A stretch of DNA of 64,000 nt from Xanthomonas chitinilytica (lineage in GTDB: Bacteria; Pseudomonadota; Gammaproteobacteria; Xanthomonadales; Xanthomonadaceae), in the NCBI RefSeq assembly GCF_026107455.2, contig NZ_JAPCHY010000003.1, forward strand, positions 248,001-312,000, in the 5' to 3' direction. The notes under the pieces are model-generated. The model was not told the origin of the DNA. It was given only the letters and a program-made list of their open reading frames with translations, and ran no database searches. The translations under genes were made by a program, and so were the position numbers. Below are positions 36,312 through 45,128 of this stretch, in pieces. Every line of letters starts with the position of its first letter. Positions within the stretch are counted from its first letter, which is position 1.

Positions 36312-37316
36312 ATGAGCATCGAACAGCTGGCCGAAACCGCCCAGGCCATGGTCGCCCCGGGCAAGGGCATCATCGCCATCGACGAATCCACCGGCACCAT
36401 CGCCAAGCGCTTTGCCAGCGTCGGCATCGAGAACACCGAGGAGAACCGTCGCGCCTACCGCGAGCTGCTGCTGACGACGCCGAAGCTGGGCGATTACATC
36501 TCCGGCGCGATCCTGTACGACGAGACCATCCGCCAGTCGACCAAGGACGGCGTGCCGTTCGCCAAGTACATGGCCGACCACGGCATCATCCCCGGCATCA
36601 AGGTCGACACCGGCGCCAAGCCGCTGGCCGGCTGCCCGGGCGAGATGGTCACCGAGGGCCTGGACGGCCTGCGCGAGCGCCTGCAGGAGTACTACAAGCT
36701 GGGTGCGCGCTTCGCCAAGTGGCGGGCAGTGATCAACATCGGCGAGGACATCCCCTCCGGCACCTGCATCGAGGCCAATGCCCACGCGCTGGCCCGCTAT
36801 GCCGCGCTGTGCCAGGAAGCCGGCCTGGTGCCGATGGTCGAGCCGGAAGTGATCATGGACGGCGACCACGACATCGAGACCTGCTACGAAGTCACCGAGG
36901 CCACCCTGCGCTCGCTGTTCGACGCGCTGTACCAGCAGAACGTGGTGCTGGAAGGCACCATCCTGAAGGCCTCGATGGTCATCTCCGGCAAGGGCTGCGA
37001 CGAGCAGGCCGACGTCGAGGAAGTGGCCGAGTCCACCGTGATGTGCCTGAAGAGCACCGTGCCGGCGATCCTGCCGGGCATCGTGTTCCTGTCCGGCGGC
37101 CAGAGCGACGAGCAGTCCACCGCCCACCTCAACGCCATGAACCAGCTGGGCAACCTGCCGTGGCCGCTGAGCTTCTCCTACGGCCGTGCCATGCAGCAGG
37201 CCGCGCTGAAGCTGTGGGCCAAGGACATGAAGGGCAACTACGCCAAGGCCCAGCAGACCGTGTACGAGCGCGCCAAGGAAAACGGCCTGGCCGCGCTGGG
37301 CAAGTGGGAAGGCTGA
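36312..37316 (+). CDS. fba: Class I fructose-bisphosphate aldolase
   Basis: Schiff-base aldolase splitting fructose 1,6-bisphosphate. The 334-residue sequence is strikingly like animal class I aldolases: GKGIIAIDESTGTIAKRF, ENTEENRRAYRELLLT, AKWRAVINIGEDIPS and VLEGTILKASMV, where Lys219 aligns with the Schiff-base lysine. AGGAAA lies six to eight bases before ATG 36312; an upstream ATG at 36282 is less likely. It has its own -10 and terminator and closes the pgk-pyk-fba run. Confidence 0.96.
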   Translation: MSIEQLAETAQAMVAPGKGIIAIDESTGTIAKRFASVGIENTEENRRAYRELLLTTPKLGDYISGAILYDETIRQSTKDGVPFAKYMADHGIIPGIKVDTGAKPLAGCPGEMVTEGLDGLRERLQEYYKLGARFAKWRAVINIGEDIPSGTCIEANAHALARYAALCQEAGLVPMVEPEVIMDGDHDIETCYEVTEATLRSLFDALYQQNVVLEGTILKASMVISGKGCDEQADVEEVAESTVMCLKSTVPAILPGIVFLSGGQSDEQSTAHLNAMNQLGNLPWPLSFSYGRAMQQAALKLWAKDMKGNYAKAQQTVYERAKENGLAALGKWEG

Positions 37317-37375
37317 TGCCTGTCTGCGCCGTGCCGGGGTGATCCCGGCGCGGTGCCGACCGCACCACCTCCTGG

Positions 37376-37406
37376 AACGCCGGCCTCGCGCCGGCGTTTC
37401 CGTTTC
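37376..37406 (+). terminator. Rho-independent terminator after fba
   Basis: AACGCCGGC (37376-37384) pairs with GCCGGCGTT (37390-37398) over a 5-base loop, followed by TCCGTTTC. Confidence 0.8.
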
Positions 37407-37428
37407 AACGCACCCTGGAGCAATACGT

Positions 37429-39723
37429 ATGGACCACATCCTTTCCCGCCCGCCGGCCCGCCTCCTGCGGAGCCTGGCGCTGGGCCTGCTCGGCCTGCTC
37501 GGCGGCGTCGCCGCGCAGGCGGCCGAGACCCGCCACGAAGACGTCTACTACGTCCGCCAGCAGATCGGCCCGGCCGACGGCAAGGCGCTGATCGTCCAGC
37601 AGGCGCTGATGCCGGTGACGCTGGAGACCGGCGCGTCGGGCAGCCGCCTGCATGCGCGCACCGTCTGGTTCAAGGCGGATGCCGGCAGCGGCCAGCGCGG
37701 CGATTCGTACGGACTGGATGCCCGCTACCGCGACGACGCGGCGGTGATCGCGTTCCTGACCGGCGGCATCGAGACCCGGCTCAACCGCAGCGGCAAGGTG
37801 GTCGCGGTCGGCGCGGCCGATCCGCAGGCGCTGGAGGCATTGGCCGAGCATCGGCCGCAGGTGCGCGAGGCGTTGGCGCAGGTCATGGAGGGCGTGGGGG
37901 TACGGCCATTCGTCCTGCCGGAAAAGCTGCGCCTCGGCCAGCGCTTGCGGGAGACGCAGACCGTAGCCGGGTTGGGCGAACTGGCGTGGTCGATGCAGGT
38001 GATGGCGCTGGATGCGCAGCGGGTCGAATTGCAGGTGCGCGGCGATGCGAAGATCGGGACGGTGCTGGACGGGTACCAGGTCGTGCATCGCGAAAGCGGC
38101 CTGCCGGTCGAAGCGCGGCTGACCCTGTCGCTGCCGGACGGACTGGTGCCCGGCCAGGACGGGCCGATGCGGATGCAGGTGCTGGCGATCAGCCAGCGCC
38201 ATGCCGGAATGATGACGTCGGTGCATTGGAACGAGGCGGACTGGAACGCGTACCGCGACAACTTCGCCGAGCTGGCGGCCTCGCCGTTGTTCCGCGACGG
38301 CGTGGTGGACGAGGACGCCTTGCTGGACGTCGAAGCCGCCATCGGCAGGATGGCGCTTGCGCAGCTCCCTGCCGGCGAACGCGAGCGCATCGCCGGTAGT
38401 CTCGTGTTCGATCTCGCGCCCGCCAACGGGCCGCGGCAGCAGCTGCGGCTGAGCGCGCAGTATTCGGTGGAGTCCGGCAGTATCCGGCCGCGCCGCTTCT
38501 GGATGCGGCTGCATGCGGCGCGCCTGCTGGATGCGGACGGTCGGCCACTGGCCGGCCTGACCGTGGTTCCCAACCGGCTGTTCGAAAACAGCGTCGGCTA
38601 TGCGGACCTGGAGTTGGACGAAAGCGACGAGCAGTTCCCTTTCCGCCTGCCGCCGGGCTTGCCCGACGGCGCGCTGGATGCGCTGGACCGCATCGAACTG
38701 GACGTGGAGCTGGCCGGCCATGTGCTGGGCGAGCGCAAGGTGGTCGCCGTCGGGCGGCAGCCGGACGGGGCGTCGCCGCGACTGGAATGGTCGCGGCACT
38801 GGGCCGAACTGACGACCGCATCGGATGCGGCGCAGGGCGATATCTGGGTCGTGGTGCCGCTGGATGCGCAGGGCGAGCCGTTGCGCCATATCCCGATCGC
38901 CTACAGCAACCACGATGCCCGCACCGCGGGCGCGGGTCCGTTGCCGCCACTGGCCACGCAGGCGCGTGACTGGCATTACCGGGTGGTGGCCGAAGAGCCG
39001 ATCGCCGCCGTGGAGCTGCGCCGCTATTCCCTGGCATGGGAGCGCGATACCTGGGTCTTCGCCGATGGCGGGGGGATGATCGACGGCGACGGACCGGTCG
39101 GCGAGCGCCATGCCGCCGAGCCGCTGTATCCGCTGGCCGCGGCGGTGTCCGGGCAGGAGCTGCTGGCGGCGTTCGACACGCTGGTGGCCGACGACAGCGG
39201 CTACCAAGTGAGGGTGCCGCTGCGGGGCGAATGGGTCGATGCCGCCGTGCAGCACTGCAAGGTCACGCCGCGGGTCGCCGACGGTATGTGGTCGGAAGCC
39301 CACCTGCGTACCCGCCTGTTCACCGCCTACCGCGATGGTCCCGATGATCCGGGCTGGGATGGCTGGCTGGTGCCGGCCCACGGATTCGCCGGCGACGACG
39401 TCGTGGTGACGGCCAGCTGTCCGTCCCGGCTGGAGCCGGTACACGAGCGGATCGGCGAGGGGGGCTGCTTCGACGACCGCGGCAACGGGCGTGTCGGTGT
39501 CGCGGCTGCCTGCATCGCAGACGTGGAGCGCGCGATGAAGGAGGGCACCCTCGTCGCCCGCGACGGCCAGGGTCGCCGGCTGGCGGAGTTCCCGGCCAAC
39601 CGCACGGTGGAGGACCGATCGATGCTGCGCTTCTGGGGCAAGGCCGAGGCCATCGAGTTCGTGCGCGTGCATCCGCGCACGGCCGAGCGCGAGCTGGTGC
39701 TGCGCGGCGCCGCCACCCGCTGA
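37429..39723 (+). CDS. Large secreted protein of unknown function
   Basis: A 764-residue protein I do not recognise. A clear signal peptide (LLRSLALGLLGLLGGVAAQAAE, cleavage near residue 33) is followed by alternating helical and beta-rich sequence without transmembrane helices. The first third resembles a lipoprotein-like or periplasmic beta-domain (VYYVRQQIGPADGKALIVQQ). All mature cysteines lie in the last fifth (QHCKV, ASCPSR, GGCFDD, AACIAD), suggesting a disulfide-stabilised C-terminal domain. GGAG lies nine bases before ATG 37429. It appears monocistronic. Periplasmic or extracellular location is likely; no function is proposed. Confidence 0.8.
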   Translation: MDHILSRPPARLLRSLALGLLGLLGGVAAQAAETRHEDVYYVRQQIGPADGKALIVQQALMPVTLETGASGSRLHARTVWFKADAGSGQRGDSYGLDARYRDDAAVIAFLTGGIETRLNRSGKVVAVGAADPQALEALAEHRPQVREALAQVMEGVGVRPFVLPEKLRLGQRLRETQTVAGLGELAWSMQVMALDAQRVELQVRGDAKIGTVLDGYQVVHRESGLPVEARLTLSLPDGLVPGQDGPMRMQVLAISQRHAGMMTSVHWNEADWNAYRDNFAELAASPLFRDGVVDEDALLDVEAAIGRMALAQLPAGERERIAGSLVFDLAPANGPRQQLRLSAQYSVESGSIRPRRFWMRLHAARLLDADGRPLAGLTVVPNRLFENSVGYADLELDESDEQFPFRLPPGLPDGALDALDRIELDVELAGHVLGERKVVAVGRQPDGASPRLEWSRHWAELTTASDAAQGDIWVVVPLDAQGEPLRHIPIAYSNHDARTAGAGPLPPLATQARDWHYRVVAEEPIAAVELRRYSLAWERDTWVFADGGGMIDGDGPVGERHAAEPLYPLAAAVSGQELLAAFDTLVADDSGYQVRVPLRGEWVDAAVQHCKVTPRVADGMWSEAHLRTRLFTAYRDGPDDPGWDGWLVPAHGFAGDDVVVTASCPSRLEPVHERIGEGGCFDDRGNGRVGVAAACIADVERAMKEGTLVARDGQGRRLAEFPANRTVEDRSMLRFWGKAEAIEFVRVHPRTAERELVLRGAATR

Positions 39724-39859
39724 ACGGGCGGTACCGGCAGCACGGGAGCGGCGACACCCCGTGGTACCTCCGGGCCGGCACCGCGGTGCCTTCATCGATG
39801 CTGACCGGGGCGGGATCCGTCCGGCGTCCGGGCGCTGCTCCCCGCCGCGGGCGGGAACC

Positions 39860-40471
39860 TCAGAGACCGCTGCCGGCCGGCAGCGGCAGCGCGCCATCGG
39901 CCCGCTGCGGCGAACGGAGTGCGTCGGGGTTGCCGGCGGTGCCGTGGCCCAGCGCGGCCAGCGCCTGCCGGTAGGCCTGGGTGGTGGCGGTGTTGTAGGC
40001 CACCAGGATGATGCGCCGCGGTTCGGCATGGCTGCGCTGCCATGCCACGGTCTCGGTGGCGGCGATCCGCGCCGCCTGCTGCAGCGGGTAGCCGTAGACG
40101 CCGCAGCTGATCGCGGGGAAGGCGATCGAGTGCAGTTCCATCCGCTCGGCCAGCCGCAGCGACTGCCAGTAGCAGTTGGCCAGCAATGCCGGCTCGTCGT
40201 GCAGGCCGTCGCGCCAGACCGGGCCGACGGTATGCAGCACGTGCCGCGCCGGCAACCGGTGGCCGGCGGTCGCGCGGACCTCGCCGGTGGGGCAGCGCAC
40301 GCCCGGCCGCAGTTCCGGCAGCTGGCGGCATTCGCGCAGCAGCTCCGGGCCGGCCGCGCGATGGATGGCGCCATCGACGCCGCCGCCGCCCAACAGCGAT
40401 TCGTTGGCCGCGTTGACGATCGCGTCCACGGCCAGCCCGGTGATGTCGCCTTGCCAGACCTCGATTTTCAT
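39860..40471 (-). CDS. Macrodomain protein (O-acetyl-ADP-ribose deacetylase-like)
   Basis: A 203-residue protein with a full macrodomain. The ADP-ribose site is clear: [19 protein letters not shown], then [36 protein letters not shown] and [17 protein letters not shown]. Related enzymes remove acetyl or ADP-ribosyl groups. About 30 extra residues follow the core. ATG 40471 matches the family start. The gene stands alone between two convergent/divergent units; which substrate it uses is unknown. Confidence 0.93.
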   Translation of the reverse strand: MKIEVWQGDITGLAVDAIVNAANESLLGGGGVDGAIHRAAGPELLRECRQLPELRPGVRCPTGEVRATAGHRLPARHVLHTVGPVWRDGLHDEPALLANCYWQSLRLAERMELHSIAFPAISCGVYGYPLQQAARIAATETVAWQRSHAEPRRIILVAYNTATTQAYRQALAALGHGTAGNPDALRSPQRADGALPLPAGSGL

Positions 40472-40737
40472 GCGTCGATCATCGTCCTTACCCGGATGAG
40501 GAAAATGTGATGGCCTCCGGCCGCCGGGCCGGGACCTGGCGGCGGCCGCGAATGCTCGGCCGGAGGCGTCTCACAGGGTGCGATCAGGGAACCCGGACAG
40601 GGGGCGGCACTGCAGGAGCGACGTCAGTCGCGACAGGGCTTCCCCGTGCGAATCTTCCGCCCATGCGTGTGGGCTCTTCTTGCGGAAGGGCCCGCGCGAA
40701 AGCCCTGTCGCGACTGACGTCGCTCCTACGATGAAGC
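40472..40737. other. Intergenic region with REP-like element
   Basis: About 270 bases between the macrodomain gene and the cysK terminator. Apart from the long REP-like inverted pair (40614-40727) I see no gene or clear promoter. Confidence 0.6.
40614..40727. repeat. REP-like inverted pair, copy 2 (extended arms)
   Basis: Arms of 27 bases, 40614-40640 and 40701-40727, are perfect reverse complements and carry the same GGAGCGACGTCAGTCGCGA unit as copy 1, but with the arms reversed relative to the centre. The 60-base centre has its own short inverted repeat, CTTCCGC (40654-40660) with GCGGAAG near 40682-40688. Confidence 0.85.
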
Positions 40738-40768
40738 AAAAAAACGGGGCCGCACATCGGCGGCCCCG
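40738..40768 (-). terminator. Rho-independent terminator of cysG-cysK
   Basis: On the minus strand CGGGGCCGC (40768-40760) pairs with GCGGCCCCG (40753-40745) over a 6-base loop, followed by seven T residues (40744-40738). Confidence 0.93.
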
Positions 40769-40793
40769 GAGGGAATGCAGCGGTCGGGCGCGC

Positions 40794-41753
40794 TTACGGC
40801 AGGCCGGCCAGCCAGTCGTCGTCGCTGCCTTCGTTGACGTCGGCGAACAGCGGGGTGGAGAAGTAGCGCTCGCCGGTGTCCGGCAGCACCGCCAGCAGCA
40901 CCGAGCCTTCCGGTGCCTTCTGCGCCACTTCCAGCGCGGTGGCCACGGTGGCGCCGGCGGAGATGCCGACGAAGATGCCTTCCTCGGCGGCCAGCCGGCG
41001 CGCCACCTCGATGGCGCGGTCGTCGCCGACCGAGTACAGCTCGTCGTAGACCTCGCGGTCGAGTACCTCCGGCACGAAGTCCGGGGTCCAGCCCTGGATC
41101 TTGTGCGGCTTCCACTCGTCGCCCTTGAGCAGGGCCGCGCCGGCCGGTTCGGTGGCGATGATGCGCACCTCGGGGCGGGCGACCTTGAGCACCTGGCCGA
41201 CGCCGGTCAGGGTGCCGCCGGTGCCCCAGCCGCTGACGAAGTAGTCCAGCCGCCGGCCGGCGAAGTCGCGCAGGATCTCCGCCGCGGTGGTGTTGCGGTG
41301 GTAGGCCGGGTTGGCCGGGTTGGCGAACTGGCTGGCGAGGAACCAGCCGTGCTGCTCGGCCAGCTCGCGCGCCTTGCGCACCATGCCGGTGCCGCGTTCG
41401 GCGGCCGGGGTCAGGATGACCTTGGCGCCGTAGGCGCGCATCAGCTTGCGGCGCTCGATGGAGAAGGTCTCCACCATGGTGGCGACGAACTTGTAGCCGC
41501 GCGCGGCGGCGACCATCGCCAGCGCCACGCCGGTGTTGCCGGAGGTGGCCTCGACGATGGTGTCGCCGGGCTTGAGCAGGCCGCGCTGCTCGGCGTCGAG
41601 GATGATCGCCAGCGCCAGGCGGTCCTTGACCGAACCGCCGGGATTGAACGCCTCGACCTTGGCGTAGAGGGTCCGTCCCTCCGGCGCGAGGCGGCCGAGC
41701 TTGACCACCGGGGTACGGCCGATGGTGTCGAGGATGCTGTCGTGGATGGCCAT
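40794..41753 (-). CDS. cysK: Cysteine synthase A (O-acetylserine sulfhydrylase)
   Basis: PLP enzyme forming cysteine from O-acetylserine and sulfide. The 319-residue product has SVKDR with the PLP lysine at Lys43, the substrate loop EATSGNTGVALA, the phosphate loop GWGTGGTLTGVG and GISAGA near the C-terminus. ATG 41753 is chosen over an upstream in-frame codon (41786) because family similarity begins at MAIHDSIL. It lies 22 bases after cysG, with which it shares a terminator. Confidence 0.95.
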   Translation of the reverse strand: MAIHDSILDTIGRTPVVKLGRLAPEGRTLYAKVEAFNPGGSVKDRLALAIILDAEQRGLLKPGDTIVEATSGNTGVALAMVAAARGYKFVATMVETFSIERRKLMRAYGAKVILTPAAERGTGMVRKARELAEQHGWFLASQFANPANPAYHRNTTAAEILRDFAGRRLDYFVSGWGTGGTLTGVGQVLKVARPEVRIIATEPAGAALLKGDEWKPHKIQGWTPDFVPEVLDREVYDELYSVGDDRAIEVARRLAAEEGIFVGISAGATVATALEVAQKAPEGSVLLAVLPDTGERYFSTPLFADVNEGSDDDWLAGLP

Positions 41754-41775
41754 TCGATAGTTCTCCGTGAACGGG

Positions 41776-43236
41776 TCAGGCGGCATGCGCCAGCTTGCGC
41801 GAGGCGGGCTTTGCGGTGGGTGAGGATGGCGGTTGCAGCGGCGGTGCGCCGAACCAGTGCAGGGTGTCGGCCAGCGCGGCGACTTCGCCCACGATCAGCA
41901 GCGCCGGCGAGGCCACGCGGTGCTGGCGGGCGGTGTCGGGCAGGGTCGCCAGGGTGCCGGCGACCACCCGCTGCTGCGGGCGCGAGCCGTTCTCGACGAT
42001 GGCGAACGGGGTCTCCGGGCCGCGGCCGGCGGCCAGCAGCCGCTCGCGGATGGTTTCCAGCCCGGCCACGCCCATGTAGAAGGCCAGCGTCTGCCGCTCG
42101 CGGCCCAGAGTCTCCCAGTCCAGGGTATCGAGCGAGTCGCGGCAGTGGGCGGTGACCAGGCGCAGCGACTGGGCGTGGTCGCGGTGGGTCAGCGGAATGC
42201 CGGCATAGGCGCCGCAGGCCAGCGCCGCGGTGATGCCGGGCACCACTTCGTAGGCGATGCCGTGCGCGCGCAGGAACTGCAGCTCCTCGCCGCCGCGGCC
42301 GAACACGAACGGGTCGCCGCCCTTCAGCCGCACCACGCGGCGGCCGGCGCGGGCATGCTGCAGCATCAGCGCGTGGATCTGTTCCTGGCGCACGCTGCGG
42401 CCGCCGGCCGACTTGCCGACCTCGATGCGCTCGGCGTCGCGCCGGGCCAGCCGCAGCACCGCGTCGCTGACCAGGCGGTCGTGCAGGATCACGTCGGCCT
42501 GGTTGAGCGCACGCAGCGCGTTGAGGGTGAGCAGCCCGGGGTCGCCGGGGCCGGCACCGACCAGCGCCACCGAGCCGGCCGCGGGTGCGTCGGCGCCGTC
42601 GTCGGCCAGCGCCGCCTGCAGGTGTGCCAGCGCCGCTTCGGGCCGCTGTTGCCGCAGCAGCCGCAGCAGCGGGCCGGCGATCTGCGCATCGAAGAAACCG
42701 CGGCGCTCGGCCGCGGCCGGGAAGCGGCGCAGGATGCGCGCCCGCTCGCGGGTGAACAGCGCGGCCAGCGCGCCCCAGGCGTCGTCGAACAGGGTTTCCA
42801 GCTGGCGGCGGACGTGCCGAGCCACCATCGGCGCGCCGCCGCCGCTGGAAATGGCGATCTGCAACGGCCCGCGTTCGACCACGGCCGGTACATGGAAGGA
42901 GGACAGGCCGGCGTCGTCGACCACGTTGACCAGCAGCCGCCGCAGTCCGGCCGCCGCGGCCACCGCCTGGTTGACGCCGGCATCGTCGGTGGCGGCGATG
43001 ACCAGCCACAGGCTGCCGGCGAACCAGCTCTCCTCGAAATGGCCGTGCAGCCATTCGACGCGCTGCGCCTGCGCCAGTTCGTGCAGCCGCGGGGTCAGCT
43101 GCGGGGCGCCGACGCGGGGCAGGGCGCCGGCGTGCAGCAGCGCCTCCACCTTGCGTTCGGCCACCGCGCCGCCGCCCACCACCAGCACGGGGCGGCCACG
43201 CAGATCGGCGAACAGGGGGAACAGGGGAGCGTTCAA
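41776..43236 (-). CDS. cysG: Siroheme synthase (multifunctional CysG)
   Basis: Makes siroheme, the cofactor of the CysI sulfite reductase. The 486-residue product joins an N-terminal precorrin-2 dehydrogenase/ferrochelatase ([42 protein letters not shown]) to a C-terminal uroporphyrinogen III methyltransferase ([43 protein letters not shown]). The TTG at 43236 gives the usual [12 protein letters not shown] start and is preceded by AAAGG; an in-frame ATG at 43278 is the alternative. It leads the cysG-cysK unit and diverges from cysB. Confidence 0.93.
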   Translation of the reverse strand: MNAPLFPLFADLRGRPVLVVGGGAVAERKVEALLHAGALPRVGAPQLTPRLHELAQAQRVEWLHGHFEESWFAGSLWLVIAATDDAGVNQAVAAAAGLRRLLVNVVDDAGLSSFHVPAVVERGPLQIAISSGGGAPMVARHVRRQLETLFDDAWGALAALFTRERARILRRFPAAAERRGFFDAQIAGPLLRLLRQQRPEAALAHLQAALADDGADAPAAGSVALVGAGPGDPGLLTLNALRALNQADVILHDRLVSDAVLRLARRDAERIEVGKSAGGRSVRQEQIHALMLQHARAGRRVVRLKGGDPFVFGRGGEELQFLRAHGIAYEVVPGITAALACGAYAGIPLTHRDHAQSLRLVTAHCRDSLDTLDWETLGRERQTLAFYMGVAGLETIRERLLAAGRGPETPFAIVENGSRPQQRVVAGTLATLPDTARQHRVASPALLIVGEVAALADTLHWFGAPPLQPPSSPTAKPASRKLAHAA

Positions 43237-43312
43237 GGCAGGCCTTTCCGGATGAGCGGAAGACCGTATCCCGGGCATATGACGGCCGGAAATGACCTGA
43301 TGCAACTGCTTA

Positions 43313-43327
43313 ATAACTTTCGGTTAT
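43313..43327. promoter_or_regulatory. LysR-type (CysB) candidate site between cysG and cysB
   Basis: ATAACTTTCGGTTAT is a perfect inverted repeat (ATAAC-N5-GTTAT) with T-N11-A spacing typical of LysR-family sites. It sits in the divergent cysG/cysB region, so CysB may control both. Confidence 0.55.
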
Positions 43328-43392
43328 CAAACTGTGGGGGCAATTGATCTACAGTCGGTTTCCCACCTCCGCACCCGGCTGCCACGCTCCCG

Positions 43393-44376
43393 ATGACGCT
43401 GACCCAACTCCGTTACCTGGTGGCCATCGCCGACGCCGAGCTCAACATCACCCTGGCGGCCACGCGGGTGCATGCGACCCAGCCCGGGTTGTCCAAGCAG
43501 CTCAAGCAGCTGGAGGACGAGCTGGGCTTCCTGCTGTTCGTGCGCAAGGGCCGCAGCCTGGAAGCGGTGACCCCGGCCGGGACCGAGGTGATCGCGCGGG
43601 CGCGGTCGGTGCTGGCCGAGGCCAACAACATCCGCACTTACGCCGCCAACCAGCGCCGCGAGAGCCAGGGCCAGCTGATCCTGACCACCACCCACACCCA
43701 GGCGCGCTTCGTGCTGCCGCCGGCGGTGGCGCGGATCAAGCAGGCCTATCCGCAGGTCAGCGTGCACCTGCAGCAGGCCGCCGAAAGCGATGCGCTGGAC
43801 CTGCTCAGCCAGGGCGATGCCGACATCGCCGTGATCAGCACCGCCGGCAGCGAGCCGGGCGCCGGCATCGCGGTACCGCTGTACCGTTGGCGGCGGCTGG
43901 TGCTGGTGCCCAAGGGGCACGCGCTGGACCGGGCCGGCGGCATCCCCGACCTGGCCGCGCTGGCGGCGCAGCCGTTGATCAGCTACGAATCCTCCACCCG
44001 TGCCAACTCGTCGCTGCAGCGCGCGTTCGCCGCGCACGGGCTGGCACCGGACATCGCCCTGACCGCGCTCGACGCCGACCTGATCAAGACCTACGTGCGC
44101 ACCGGGCTGGGCGTGGGGTTGCTGGCGGAGATGGCGATCAGCGCCGGCGACGCCGATCTGCGCGCATGGCCGGCGCCGGAGGCGATCCCCGAGTGCATCG
44201 CCTGGGCGGTGCTGCCGCGCGACCGCGTGCTGCGCGACTACGCGCTGGAGCTGGTGCACGTGCTGGCGCCGCAGATCGACAAGCGCGACCTGCGCCGGGT
44301 GCTCGACGGCAACCAGGAACCGAACTGGCCGACGCCGCCGACCTGGGAATCGCTGACCCAGACCATCACCAGCTAG
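43393..44376 (+). CDS. cysB: LysR-family regulator CysB
   Basis: A 327-residue LysR regulator. The helix-turn-helix reads LTQLRYLVAIADAELNITLAATRVHATQPGLSKQLKQLEDELG, matching CysB/Cbl, and the effector domain has ILTTTHTQARFVLP with TTTHTQAR, the sulfate/acetylserine binding-site signature. It should activate the cys genes around it when cysteine is scarce. Divergent from cysG across a LysR-type dyad. No clear ribosome site precedes ATG 43393, but similarity starts there. Confidence 0.95.
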   Translation: MTLTQLRYLVAIADAELNITLAATRVHATQPGLSKQLKQLEDELGFLLFVRKGRSLEAVTPAGTEVIARARSVLAEANNIRTYAANQRRESQGQLILTTTHTQARFVLPPAVARIKQAYPQVSVHLQQAAESDALDLLSQGDADIAVISTAGSEPGAGIAVPLYRWRRLVLVPKGHALDRAGGIPDLAALAAQPLISYESSTRANSSLQRAFAAHGLAPDIALTALDADLIKTYVRTGLGVGLLAEMAISAGDADLRAWPAPEAIPECIAWAVLPRDRVLRDYALELVHVLAPQIDKRDLRRVLDGNQEPNWPTPPTWESLTQTITS

Positions 44377-44540
44377 CCGGGCGCGGCGATGGAACCGGCG
44401 CGGTCCGCACGCGAGGCCCGCGACCGGCATCGCTTCCGCCAAAGGCAGGCACTCCTGCAGCAGCGACGTCGGTCGCGATCGGGAACAGGCAGCGCATTCG
44501 ATTCCGCAGGGCGACGCATGCGGTCCGCTCCACCGGCATC

Positions 44541-44559
44541 GTGCGACAAAGGGTCGCAC
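44541..44559. promoter_or_regulatory. Dyad upstream of the copper module
   Basis: GTGCGAC-AAAGG-GTCGCAC is a perfect 7-bp inverted repeat about 48 bases before the DUF2946 gene. It could be an operator for a metal-responsive regulator or a small hairpin; no regulator is assigned. Confidence 0.4.
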
Positions 44560-44606
44560 CGCCGCGGGCGGGAAGCGCGATGGGCCGCCGATAGAATGGC
44601 GCGGCC

Positions 44607-45056
44607 ATGCGTACGGCCCGTTTCCAATCCTTCCTGCTCCTGCTGGCTTTCGCCGCCGCGCTGCTGATGGCGGTGGCGCCGGTGGTCAGCCGCTGGGTGC
44701 AGGCGCAACACGCCACGCATGCGGCGATGCCGGCGACGGCCCCCGCCGTGCAGGCGGCCGCCATGGAGGCGCATGCCGGCCACCACGGCATGGCCGCCGG
44801 GGAACACGCCCACCACGGCATGGACCACGGCACGACAGCCCCCGCGCCGCAACCGCCGGCCGATCCGCACGCCGCCCATGGCGAGGCCTGCGAGTACTGC
44901 ACCCTGGCCTCGCGGCTGCTGCCGTGGCTGGCGCTGCTGCTGGTGCTGGCGCCGCTGCTGCCCTGCATCGTTCCCGCCATCCGTGGCGCCGCGCCGGCCG
45001 TGCGCGCGCTGCGCTGGCCCGCCCATGCGCCGCGCGGGCCGCCGCGCTTGTCCTGA
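44607..45056 (+). CDS. DUF2946 family protein, His/Met-rich
   Basis: A 149-residue protein with an N-terminal hydrophobic segment (about 8-28), a central His/Met-rich linker with HATHAAM, EAHAGHHGM, EHAHHGMDHG and DPHAAHGE, a CEYC motif (ACEYCTL), and a second hydrophobic helix (LLPWLALLLVLAPLLPCIVP). This pattern matches DUF2946, which is typically linked to copper receptors. The next gene is a TonB-dependent copper receptor, 72 bases downstream. The metal-binding residues are visible; copper specificity is inferred from context. Confidence 0.8.
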   Translation: MRTARFQSFLLLLAFAAALLMAVAPVVSRWVQAQHATHAAMPATAPAVQAAAMEAHAGHHGMAAGEHAHHGMDHGTTAPAPQPPADPHAAHGEACEYCTLASRLLPWLALLLVLAPLLPCIVPAIRGAAPAVRALRWPAHAPRGPPRLS

Positions 45057-45128
45057 TCCCACGACACCTCCTTCCCTTGGCGTGACGCCTGCCGGCGCCG
45101 CGCCGTTCGTGCTATCCGGAGTTCCGCA

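Noticed and set aside
40507..42155. Plus-strand frames through the REP element and opposite cysK/cysG
   Set aside because: They run through non-coding repeat and terminator sequence and are antisense to conserved genes.
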